Shown: positions 1 through 6,620 of the stretch, in pieces
Layout of the letters: each line of letters starts with the position of its first letter
Position numbering within the stretch: position 1 is the stretch's first letter
Source: Leptospiraceae bacterium
GTDB lineage: Bacteria > Spirochaetota > Leptospiria > Leptospirales > Leptospiraceae
Length of the DNA: 9,639 nt
Reading direction: 5' to 3'
Assembly (NCBI GenBank): GCA_027485405.1
Contig: JAIXRB010000189.1
Coordinates: 1-9,639 of the forward strand
Notes under the pieces: model-generated
The model's input: the letters and a program-made list of their open reading frames with translations, nothing else
Databases searched by the model: none
Told to the model about the DNA's origin: nothing
Translations under genes and position numbers: made by a program

Positions 1-1
1 A

Positions 2-982
2 GGAAGGTGGTCAGGCAATGTGACTGAAAAGCCTTCTGTCTATCAATGGAAACCTAAAGAGGCACTAGCGATCACCAATGGAACGAGCTTTACGACTGCA
101 TTGGGACTGCTTACTGTGTTAGATGGGATCAGACTCTTTGAGCAGATTCTAGAATTGCTCGAGTATTTTTTCTCGTTTCACTCTGTGTTTTCTTCCGCTT
201 TTTCTCCCGATCTCTGGGATTTGAAATCCAATTTGCATTCGGTATCTATTGCAGAGCGACTTTTTCCATTTGTGAACCAAAATCCAAAATCCAAAGATGC
301 CACCAAACGCATCCAAGATCAGTATTCCATTCGATGCATTCCAGCAATTCTGGGAGCAATAAGAAAAGAATGGATTGAATGCAAGATTGCGTTTGAAGAC
401 GAGCTGAATTCGGTTTCGGACAACCCAGTCTGGATAGACGGCAAGGGCTTTTTAGAAGGAGGATTGTTCTATGCTTCTGAAGTGAGCTTTGCCATTGATC
501 GTTGGAACACAGCCGCTGTTTCTCTCGGCAACTGGCTTGAGCGATTGTTTCAGTATTTGACTTTGCCTGAAATGAATGAAACCTATCCGTTGATGCTCTC
601 CCCAAAACCAGGACGGTATGCGGGCTTAAGTGGATTGGGTCTACTTGCCACTCATTTAGTAGCCGATATGCGCAGAAATGCAATGCCAGCGAGCATACAA
701 AGCTTAACGACTAATGGAAACAACCAAGACATTGTTCCGATGGGAGCCATTGGTTTAGAGAGAAACCAGGCTAGCTTTGCTTCTTTGCAAACTTTGACTG
801 CGATTTTAGGAATTGCCATCCATCAGGCACATTTCTTCCAAACGGAAAGAAAAGCAAAACCACCGCAGTGGCTTTCAGCCTTTGAACCCTTAGTAGCTGA
901 TGCTAGGCTCGATCTAGTTTTGGAAAAAACAATTCATTTGCTATCGGTCTCTTGCAGTTCTTCTAACTTTCCTAACGAGTAA
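2..982 (+). CDS. Aromatic amino acid ammonia-lyase family protein (HAL/PAL/TAL-like), C-terminal two-thirds, cut by left edge
   Basis: The frame is open from the first complete codon, so this is a 5'-truncated gene. The GTG at 20 is internal, because family-conserved sequence (KEALAITNGT, matching KEGLALINGT of HAL) follows at once. Other family marks are QDQYSIRC (the Tyr and Arg of the active site), ELNSVSDNP, and NNQDIVPMG near the C-terminus. The remaining 326 codons match what follows this motif in a roughly 510-residue lyase. The Ala-Ser-Gly triad that forms the MIO cofactor would lie upstream and is not seen. The family removes ammonia from His, Phe or Tyr without other cofactors. The Asn-Gln pair in NNQD is PAL/TAL-like rather than the Gln-Glu of HAL. 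The GGNF(H/Q)G loop has become GGLFYA, so substrate and even activity are uncertain. Its 3' end overlaps the convergent DUF368 gene by 49 nt. Confidence 0.82.
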   Translation, partial: GRWSGNVTEKPSVYQWKPKEALAITNGTSFTTALGLLTVLDGIRLFEQILELLEYFFSFHSVFSSAFSPDLWDLKSNLHSVSIAERLFPFVNQNPKSKDATKRIQDQYSIRCIPAILGAIRKEWIECKIAFEDELNSVSDNPVWIDGKGFLEGGLFYASEVSFAIDRWNTAAVSLGNWLERLFQYLTLPEMNETYPLMLSPKPGRYAGLSGLGLLATHLVADMRRNAMPASIQSLTTNGNNQDIVPMGAIGLERNQASFASLQTLTAILGIAIHQAHFFQTERKAKPPQWLSAFEPLVADARLDLVLEKTIHLLSVSCSSSNFPNE

Positions 983-1923
983 CCTAATGCAATTCCACCG
1001 ATTAAGGCAAAGCCTGCCTGCATAGCTACTTCGCTGTTTTCAGGCATTGTGTTTTTTGCAGTAGCGATTTGGATATCTCGCTTGATCTCTCCCTTTCTTC
1101 CAGTGATGGATTGAGATTGAGAGAAGTCTTTAAAAGGCCAAAGTATGTAAAACGAACCTAAAATAAGCCCAATCAAAAAAGCCATAGTTTTGGGTTTATG
1201 GTGTTCAAAAAGCCACTTTACTAAGTGAGTAAAGAGAATCAGTCCCACCAAACAGCCAAGAGCAAATCCTCCCAAGAAGAGTATAGAATCCAATGCAAAG
1301 ACATTGGTGAGTTTTGAAATCACTATTTGGTATTCGCCCAAAACAAGCATAATGTAAGACCCGGAAATACCTGGTAAAATCATAGCTGATATAGCGATCA
1401 TTCCTGTTATAAAGGCTATGAAGGGATTTTCAGAACCAGTAGAGTCTCCCATAAATAGACTCGGAACAATTGTTAGCCCTATTCCTGGTATCAGCCACAA
1501 CCAATCTGGAATGGTATGTCTCTCCATCAATTTGTAAGGAACAGCAAGAGAAGGAAGAATGAGTCCTACAAAGAGAGCCAAAGTAGGAGTCGGATATACT
1601 TGGAGTAGAAATTGAATTAGCCTAGCTCCCGTTACAACAGAGATCAAAAGACCAACTCCAATCAAGACCAAAAAATAAAAATCAATGCGGAGGAGTTCTT
1701 TTTGAAACGCAAGTCTTGCTTCTTTGGAAAGCTTACTCGCAAACAATTGCAAGAATGCCTTGGCGAACTGCAAATCCAAGGAAGTCACAGCGTTTAGCAA
1801 TCTATCATACAAACCCAAAATCAAAGCGAAAGTACCGCCTGAAACTCCTGGAATCAAGTTGGCAATGCCGATGAGAAAGCCATTTAAAAGACAGAAGAAG
1901 ATCTCTTTTTTAGTGAGGGACAT
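934..1923 (-). CDS. popT: DUF368 membrane protein, PopT-type undecaprenyl-phosphate translocase
   Basis: This is a 329-residue polytopic inner-membrane protein. The DUF368 signature PGVSGGTFALILGLYDRL is at about residues 25-42. A second, related motif, PGISGSYIMLVLGEYQ, is at about 184-199, which marks the internal pseudo-repeat of the family. Hydrophobic segments fill most of the chain, and a hydrophilic loop lies near 264-296. DUF368 proteins (PopT in Vibrio cholerae) have been described as undecaprenyl-phosphate translocases that return the lipid carrier to the cytoplasmic leaflet; the function here is inferred from that family. The gene lies 23 nt after the polyprenyl-phosphate sugar transferase and is probably cotranscribed with it. 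No purine-rich ribosome site precedes the ATG (the message reads CCTCCCCC there), so translation may depend on coupling to the upstream gene. The ATG is well placed, because the family N-terminus starts close to the first motif. Confidence 0.85.
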   Translation of the reverse strand: MSLTKKEIFFCLLNGFLIGIANLIPGVSGGTFALILGLYDRLLNAVTSLDLQFAKAFLQLFASKLSKEARLAFQKELLRIDFYFLVLIGVGLLISVVTGARLIQFLLQVYPTPTLALFVGLILPSLAVPYKLMERHTIPDWLWLIPGIGLTIVPSLFMGDSTGSENPFIAFITGMIAISAMILPGISGSYIMLVLGEYQIVISKLTNVFALDSILFLGGFALGCLVGLILFTHLVKWLFEHHKPKTMAFLIGLILGSFYILWPFKDFSQSQSITGRKGEIKRDIQIATAKNTMPENSEVAMQAGFALIGGIALGYSLGKLEELQETDSK

Positions 1924-1946
1924 AGGGGGAGGATTGCTCGTTCACC

Positions 1947-2975
1947 TCATTCGGCAAGGTTTTTTCGAGCATGGAAAAGACCGAGGCGAAGGGAAAAAAA
2001 CAGAACAAATCCAATTCCAGCCAAGGAAAGAAAAAATGAGAAGGATTTATCGGATCCAAAGTAGAGAATCCAAAAAGGAAGGTTGCCAAGTAAACAAAGA
2101 ACCAAACTGCCTAATTTCCCAATTTTTGTTTCGGTTAGAAGCTGGTACAAATGTTCCCTGTGAGCTTTCAAAACATTTTTGCCCTGGAGCAGTCGATGGA
2201 TGAGAGTCGAGAGCCCATCCAACCAAAAAACAGGGAATACGAAAAACAAATCCCAGAGAGGTAGCTTTCTATCGACAGAACTTGCATCTAGCAAAGGAAG
2301 AGTGAGCCAAAAAAAACCGATGGAAAGTGAACCCACATCTCCCATAAACAATCGTGCCTTGGGCAAATTGAAAAAAAGAAAGCCTGACAAAGAAAAAACG
2401 AAAAGGAGAAGCACTAGGAAAAGAGGTTCAGGGTAAAAGAATTTAGGAGAAAACAGAAATCCAAAGCAAAGTAGAGCACTAAAAAACGTGAGAGTTACAT
2501 AAGAGTCCATTCCGTCCATAAAGTTGACTAGATTGATTCCAAAGACGATAATGAATGTTAGGAGAAAGCAAGGGAAAACGAATGATGAAAAAGAAATTCC
2601 AAAGGGAAGAAACAGAAAATTCCAAGAAGGAATTGCCGTATAAAACAAACAGAAGATGAAAGCGAATTCCAATCCAAGACGAAAGAGTGCTGGCAAAGAT
2701 AGCAAATCGTCTAGCAAGCCTAAAGTCGCAAAGAACAGCACTCCCCAAAAAATCCATGAGATAGGCGAAGAAACAATTCCTTGGTTTTTGAAGTAGAAAA
2801 ATGAGATTAGAAAAAGAGGAATGAATACCACCCCACCAGATTTGCGGGTTGGGGTAGTGTGCAGGCTTCTCTCGTTTGGGATGTCTTGGATTCCCCATGG
2901 GAGGTAGACATAGATGGCATGTAATATCCAGCTGAGTCCCGCCAAAACCAGGAAAAAAGAGTAATAGGAATCCAT
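1947..2975 (-). CDS. Polyprenyl-phosphate sugar-1-phosphate transferase (WecA/WbpL/TagO type, glycosyltransferase family 4)
   Basis: This 342-residue multipass membrane protein should transfer a UDP-activated amino-sugar phosphate to undecaprenyl phosphate, the first step of O-antigen or another surface glycan. The family motifs appear in order: DIPNERSLHTTPTRKSGG (about 31-48), GLLDD (86-90, the Mg-binding aspartate pair), NFMDGMD (151-157), MGDVGS (211-216), LDGLSTLIHR (252-261), and the C-terminal cytoplasmic HREHLYQ (272-278). Length and the HRxHxYQ ending fit WecA/WbpL-like enzymes better than MraY, which is longer and has different loops. The sugar cannot be read from sequence. The ATG at 2975 puts a single helix before the DxPN motif, as is usual, although no strong ribosome site is visible. 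The gene is transcribed away from dapA and is followed after 23 nt by the DUF368 translocase, which acts on the same lipid. Confidence 0.88.
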   Translation of the reverse strand: MDSYYSFFLVLAGLSWILHAIYVYLPWGIQDIPNERSLHTTPTRKSGGVVFIPLFLISFFYFKNQGIVSSPISWIFWGVLFFATLGLLDDLLSLPALFRLGLEFAFIFCLFYTAIPSWNFLFLPFGISFSSFVFPCFLLTFIIVFGINLVNFMDGMDSYVTLTFFSALLCFGFLFSPKFFYPEPLFLVLLLFVFSLSGFLFFNLPKARLFMGDVGSLSIGFFWLTLPLLDASSVDRKLPLWDLFFVFPVFWLDGLSTLIHRLLQGKNVLKAHREHLYQLLTETKIGKLGSLVLCLLGNLPFWILYFGSDKSFSFFLSLAGIGFVLFFSLRLGLFHARKNLAE

Positions 2976-3054
2976 TCCAGGGACAAATTTACGGGTTTGG
3001 GCACTCTTGGCAGTTTTTTATTGCCAAAAACCAGAATCCTTTCAGTTTAATTGT
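2976..3054. promoter_or_regulatory. Divergent intergenic region with inverted repeat TTGGCA-N9-TGCCAA
   Basis: This 79-nt gap separates the divergent sugar-transferase and dapA genes and must hold the promoters of both. It contains a perfect 6-bp inverted repeat with arms at 3007-3012 and 3022-3027, separated by a T-rich spacer, which could be an operator. On the minus strand, CTGCCA followed after 16 nt by TAAATT is a weak sigma-70-like match. On the plus strand no convincing -35/-10 pair is found; TTTAAT at 3046-3051 sits too close to the dapA ATG to be an obvious -10. All of this is pattern reading without statistical support. Confidence 0.3.
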
Positions 3055-3939
3055 ATGTTCCAAGGCGTTTACACGGCAGTCATTACTCCTTTTCACAAAG
3101 GGGCAATCGACTATGATTCTTATTTCCGATTGCTTGATCTTCAAATCAAAGGAGGGGTCAACGGTGTGGTGCCTTGCGGAACCACTGGCGAATCTCCCAC
3201 TCTAAGTCACGAAGAGCACAAAAAGTTGATCCAAGAGACGGTCGCTCATGTGAAGGGTCGAGTGCAAGTGATTGCTGGCACAGGTTCCAACTCTACTGCC
3301 GAAGCCATTGAGCTGACAGAAGAGGCTTGTCGATCGGGTGTGGATGGGCTTTTGTCTGTGAATCCCTATTACAATAAACCTACCCAAGAAGGAATGTTCC
3401 AACACTTCAAGGCAATAGCAGAAAAGGCAACGAAGCCAATCATGCTCTATAACATTCCAGGCAGAACTAACGTAAACCTGTTGCCAGAAACCGTAAAACG
3501 GCTGTCAGAAATTTCAAACATTCGGTCTATCAAAGAAGCTACAGGGGACTTGGGACAAATGGCAAAGGTAGTGGCATTACTTCCCAAAGACTTTACTCTT
3601 TTGTCGGGGGATGATAATCTAACTCTACCCGTACTCTCGATCGGTGGAAGGGGGGTTGTGAGTGTGGTTTCCAATTTGTTCCCTAAGTCTGTTGTCGAAA
3701 TGGTTACGCTGTTTCAAAAAGGACAGGTCTTAGAATCGCAGTCTTTGTATTTCAAACTATTGCCTGTGTTTATCTCGGCTTTCATTGAGACAAATCCAAT
3801 TCCTATCAAAGCGGCAATGAGTTGGTTTGGCTATTCCCAAAACGAACTTCGATTGCCCATGACTGCATTGAGTGAGGGTGAACCAGCAAATCAGTTTAAA
3901 AAACTAGTTTTCTCTTTAAGAGACCAAGGACTTAGTTAA
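3055..3939 (+). CDS. dapA: 4-hydroxy-tetrahydrodipicolinate synthase
   Basis: DapA condenses pyruvate with aspartate semialdehyde, the first committed step to diaminopimelate and lysine, in the cytoplasm. The protein is a complete TIM barrel of 294 residues (E. coli has 292). All key residues are visible: the Thr pair in CGTTGESPTL (T43, T44), Tyr106 in NPYYNKPTQEG, Tyr132 and Arg137 in YNIPGRTN, and the Schiff-base Lys160 in IKEATGD. Each is one less than its E. coli number. I chose the ATG at 3055 rather than the in-frame TTG at 3007, because MFQGVYTAVITPF matches the normal DapA N-terminus and the earlier codons give an unrelated stretch within the intergenic region. No clear ribosome site precedes the ATG. 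It is the first gene of the dapA-dapB-cdaA-cdaR operon, and its stop codon overlaps the dapB start by one base. Confidence 0.96.
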   Translation: MFQGVYTAVITPFHKGAIDYDSYFRLLDLQIKGGVNGVVPCGTTGESPTLSHEEHKKLIQETVAHVKGRVQVIAGTGSNSTAEAIELTEEACRSGVDGLLSVNPYYNKPTQEGMFQHFKAIAEKATKPIMLYNIPGRTNVNLLPETVKRLSEISNIRSIKEATGDLGQMAKVVALLPKDFTLLSGDDNLTLPVLSIGGRGVVSVVSNLFPKSVVEMVTLFQKGQVLESQSLYFKLLPVFISAFIETNPIPIKAAMSWFGYSQNELRLPMTALSEGEPANQFKKLVFSLRDQGLS

Positions 3940-4742
3940 TGGCTAAAATCAAAGTCGCTTTAGTCGGTGCCGGCGGGAGAATGGGGAAGGCAATTGTGCA
4001 AGTGCTTGCGCAAAGCCAAAAATCCGAATTGATAGCGGCACTGGTGAAAGAGGGTTCTGTGTATGTTGGTTTTGATTCTGGGATCCATTCGGGATTAAAA
4101 GAAAACAGTATCGTCTTTGATTCTAATCTCGAAGAGAAATGCAAACTTGCCGATGTGATTATCGACTTTAGTAGCCATGCTGTTTTTCAAGAAAATCTTG
4201 AAATGGCTCTAAAAACCAGAAAACCCCTAGTTATAGGAACGACTGGGCTCACAGCCGAAGACAAAGCCAGCATTCGAAAGGCGAGTGAGACCATACCGAT
4301 CGTTTTTTCGCCTAATATGTCGATAGGTGTCAATTTGCTTTTCAAACTGTCTGAGATAGCGGCAAAGGTTCTAGGAAACGATTTTGACATTGAGATTTTA
4401 GATATTCATCACAAACACAAAAAAGACTCACCATCGGGAACTGCACAAAGAATCAAAGAAGTGCTTCTGAAGGCCTTGGATCGCAATGAGTCGCAGGTGG
4501 TTTACGGAAGACATGGAATGTATCCGGAAAGACCAAAAACTGAAATAGCTTTGCATACCCTGCGCGGCGGTGAAGTCATAGGTGACCATACTGTCTACTT
4601 CTTAGGTGGAGAAGAGCGGATTGAAATTTCGCACAAAGCCCAGGATCGAAAGACTTTTGCTGTGGGTGCCATTAGAGCTGGAGAGTTTTTATCAAACCAA
4701 ACAAAAGGTTTATACGACATGTTTGATGTCTTAGGCATTTAG
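3939..4742 (+). CDS. dapB: 4-hydroxy-tetrahydrodipicolinate reductase
   Basis: DapB reduces the DapA product with NAD(P)H to tetrahydrodipicolinate, the second step of the diaminopimelate/lysine branch. This 267-residue protein has the N-terminal Rossmann motif GAGGRMG (10-16), VIDFSSH (73-80), and VIGTTGL (98-104). The substrate-binding and catalytic block is HHKHKKDSPSGTA (157-169), in which His157 and Lys161 match E. coli His159 and Lys163. The C-terminal GGEVIGDHTVYF and ISHKAQDR segments are also typical. Length is normal (E. coli 273). The start overlaps the dapA stop in TAATG, and AAGGA at 3926-3930 lies 8 nt upstream as a good ribosome site. Only one base separates its stop from the cdaA ATG, so the genes are surely cotranscribed. 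Confidence 0.96.
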   Translation: MAKIKVALVGAGGRMGKAIVQVLAQSQKSELIAALVKEGSVYVGFDSGIHSGLKENSIVFDSNLEEKCKLADVIIDFSSHAVFQENLEMALKTRKPLVIGTTGLTAEDKASIRKASETIPIVFSPNMSIGVNLLFKLSEIAAKVLGNDFDIEILDIHHKHKKDSPSGTAQRIKEVLLKALDRNESQVVYGRHGMYPERPKTEIALHTLRGGEVIGDHTVYFLGGEERIEISHKAQDRKTFAVGAIRAGEFLSNQTKGLYDMFDVLGI

Positions 4743-4743
4743 C

Positions 4744-5598
4744 ATGGATTTTTTGCGCGGGCTATACATCATTCCATGGAGCAAAAATTACCTCTCCATA
4801 GGAATAGACATTTTAATTGTAGCCTTTTTGATGTACAAAGCGTACACAACACTTCGTCGAACAAGGGGAATTCAACTACTTTTTGGGGTCGCCATTATCT
4901 GGATTTCCGGATCTCTAGCGGAATACTTCAACCTTGAGCTTTTGGAATGGATTCTAACAAATATCAGACCAGCGTTGGTTTTCGCAATTATTGTTTTACT
5001 CCAACCAGAACTTAGACGAATTATGGGCGATCTTGCAAGGATTCGTCTTTTACGTTTATTTTTCTTGAAACCTAATTTTGATTTGGATCCGATCGTAGAC
5101 GCAGTTCGGAGCATGGCATCGCAAAAAGTTGGTTCTTTGATTGTTTTGGTCAAAGACATTTCTCTAAAAGAGATATCCGAATCGGCAGTGATGATAGATA
5201 GTTTGGTTACAAGTGAACTGATTCAAACAATTTTTTCCAAGAATACTGTTCTGCATGATGGAGCCGTTATCATCGAACAAAACCGTATCTTATCTGCAGC
5301 TTCCTATCTTCCAATGAGCTCCAATCTTGACAATTCGCTACTGGGGGCAAGGCATAGGTCAGCTCTCGGTTTGTCGGAAGAAACAGACGCTATTGTAATT
5401 GTAACTTCGGAAGAAACTGGTGACATATCTGTTTGTCACGAAGGAACTATGCTCCATCCAATAAAAGCATTAGAACTTCGCAGTCTTCTGGGGCAATTGA
5501 TGGCACCGGGAAGAAGGACTGTAAGAGAAGAAGCAAAGAAAAGAACCGAAACCAAACCTCCCATGAACAAGGAAGAATCCAGTGGCAGTGTTATTTAA
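4744..5598 (+). CDS. cdaA: Diadenylate cyclase CdaA (c-di-AMP synthase, DisA_N domain)
   Basis: CdaA joins two ATP into cyclic di-AMP at the inner face of the membrane. The 284-residue chain has three N-terminal hydrophobic helices (about 16-32, 43-59, 66-86) and then the diadenylate cyclase domain. Its two hallmark motifs are intact: LHDGAVII (DGA at 172-174) and GARHRSALG (RHR at 203-205), followed by VTSEETGDIS. The family is a membrane diadenylate cyclase, usually the only or main c-di-AMP source and usually paired with CdaR. The C-terminal tail after about residue 256 is charged and probably disordered. The ATG follows the dapB stop after one base, with only a weak AGG upstream. The last 17 nt overlap cdaR, and the ribosome site of cdaR lies inside this gene, which suggests translational coupling. 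Placement behind dapAB differs from the Firmicute cdaA-cdaR-glmM order. Confidence 0.94.
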   Translation: MDFLRGLYIIPWSKNYLSIGIDILIVAFLMYKAYTTLRRTRGIQLLFGVAIIWISGSLAEYFNLELLEWILTNIRPALVFAIIVLLQPELRRIMGDLARIRLLRLFFLKPNFDLDPIVDAVRSMASQKVGSLIVLVKDISLKEISESAVMIDSLVTSELIQTIFSKNTVLHDGAVIIEQNRILSAASYLPMSSNLDNSLLGARHRSALGLSEETDAIVIVTSEETGDISVCHEGTMLHPIKALELRSLLGQLMAPGRRTVREEAKKRTETKPPMNKEESSGSVI

Positions 5599-6607
5599 AA
5601 TTTTAAGAAGTATTCGCAGAAACTGGAAGGCGAAACTCATATCTTTGATCCTTGCGACAATTTTTTATATAAATTTACAAAACTCAAAGATTCTTATCAA
5701 AACCATCAATGTTCCTATCGAATATCCAAAGTTAAGTGGATCTCTTTCGTATTCTAAAAACTTAGAAAAAACTGTACCTGTTCGAGTGGAAGGTTTGAAA
5801 GACGTGGTTAATTACTCTTCACAGTTCATGAAGGCAATTGTGGATTCCGAAGATGTCAAAATAGGGGTAACAGAAGTCCCGATCAAAAAAATAACAGGTG
5901 TCCCCAGTGGGGTCAAAGTCACCAAACTCAAAAAAACAATTCCAATGGAAATAGAGTCTCGTGGTTTAAAGATTGTTCCTTTGGAAGCGAACTTTGATGG
6001 GGCACCGCCATTGAATTTTGAAAAACTAACTCAGATTCTCTCGCCTTCCAAAGTCACTGTTACAGGAAAACCCCAAGATCTAGAGAAACTGAATAAGATC
6101 AGTTTGCCAGAAATCAATTTGAATGATAGAAAAGAACCTTTTGCCAAAACAGTTAAAATCCCAGAACTTCCCAAAGGTGTTTCTCTTCTTGGATCTCGTG
6201 AAGTAACTGTCAATGTGAACATCATTCCCATGTCTTACAAAACCGGTGAACAGACTGCAACTGGAATTCCGATAAATTGCACAGGACTTGACAGCCGTTT
6301 GGAGGCTTTGCTTTCCGAAGATCAGATTTCGATTCGTTACTTTAGTTCAAAGCCATTTCGATCAGCACAAATTCTACTTGGGATTCAGGCTCAAGTCCCA
6401 TGCAATGCCACCTATGAATCGATAAAAAATAAACCAAACAGCGACACCAATCCTCAAATAGCAAAGGTTCGAATGTCTAAGAGCAAAGAACTGAAAGGGA
6501 TAGAGATTTTACAGATTCTGCCTGAAAAAATTGAAATCCGTTACAAAACAAAAGACGGTGCACCAGAAATCCCTGATTCCCTCGACGAAAGCGAAAGCAG
6601 TTCTTAA
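5582..6607 (+). CDS. cdaR: CdaR-like membrane-anchored YbbR-domain protein, c-di-AMP synthase regulator
   Basis: This 341-residue protein has one N-terminal membrane helix (about residues 18-33, after a basic RSIRRNWKAK stretch) and an extracytoplasmic remainder. The rest reads as about three YbbR-type beta-rich units, roughly 41-126, 128-216 and 222-323, each with alternating hydrophobic strands; unit two carries the typical SKVTVTGKPQDL segment. It ends in an acidic, serine-rich tail. In Firmicutes CdaR binds CdaA through the membrane and modulates its activity; here the role is inferred from the domain and from adjacency. The start is taken as GTG 5582, because AAGGAAG at 5569-5575 lies 6 nt upstream. 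A second GTG at 5588 is possible but is spaced worse. No glmM follows; instead a convergent gene ends 13 nt beyond the stop. Sequence conservation in this family is low, so confidence rests strongly on context. Confidence 0.85.
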   Translation: MAVLFKILRSIRRNWKAKLISLILATIFYINLQNSKILIKTINVPIEYPKLSGSLSYSKNLEKTVPVRVEGLKDVVNYSSQFMKAIVDSEDVKIGVTEVPIKKITGVPSGVKVTKLKKTIPMEIESRGLKIVPLEANFDGAPPLNFEKLTQILSPSKVTVTGKPQDLEKLNKISLPEINLNDRKEPFAKTVKIPELPKGVSLLGSREVTVNVNIIPMSYKTGEQTATGIPINCTGLDSRLEALLSEDQISIRYFSSKPFRSAQILLGIQAQVPCNATYESIKNKPNSDTNPQIAKVRMSKSKELKGIEILQILPEKIEIRYKTKDGAPEIPDSLDESESSS

Positions 6608-6619
6608 CGGAACCGTTAA
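6604..6619. repeat. Inverted repeat between convergent cdaR and hydrolase stops (possible weak bidirectional terminator)
   Basis: TTAACGG and CCGTTAA form perfect 7-bp arms around AA. The left arm includes the cdaR stop codon, and the right arm ends just before the hydrolase stop. As RNA it would form about a 6-bp stem with a GAAC loop. Neither strand has a following U-tract, so it is not a classical intrinsic terminator. It is the only structure in the 13-nt gap between two converging genes. Confidence 0.35.
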
Positions 6620-6620
6620 A

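Noticed and set aside
20..22. GTG as the start of the lyase gene
   Set aside because: The frame is open to the left edge and conserved family sequence begins only a few codons later, so the gene starts upstream of the window.
246..683. Minus-strand reading frame of 145 codons inside the lyase gene
   Set aside because: It is fully antisense to conserved lyase motifs and has no recognisable domain.
1724..2203. Plus-strand reading frame of 159 codons
   Set aside because: It lies antisense across the DUF368 and sugar-transferase genes, is lysine-rich because it reads the complement of hydrophobic codons, and shows no motif.
1947..2975. MraY (phospho-MurNAc-pentapeptide transferase)
   Set aside because: The HREHLYQ ending, the DIPNERSLH motif and the shorter length fit WecA/WbpL-type enzymes, and no mur genes are adjacent.
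3007..3054. TTG-initiated 16-residue N-terminal extension of DapA
   Set aside because: The extension has no family counterpart, and the ATG at 3055 gives the standard DapA N-terminus and length.
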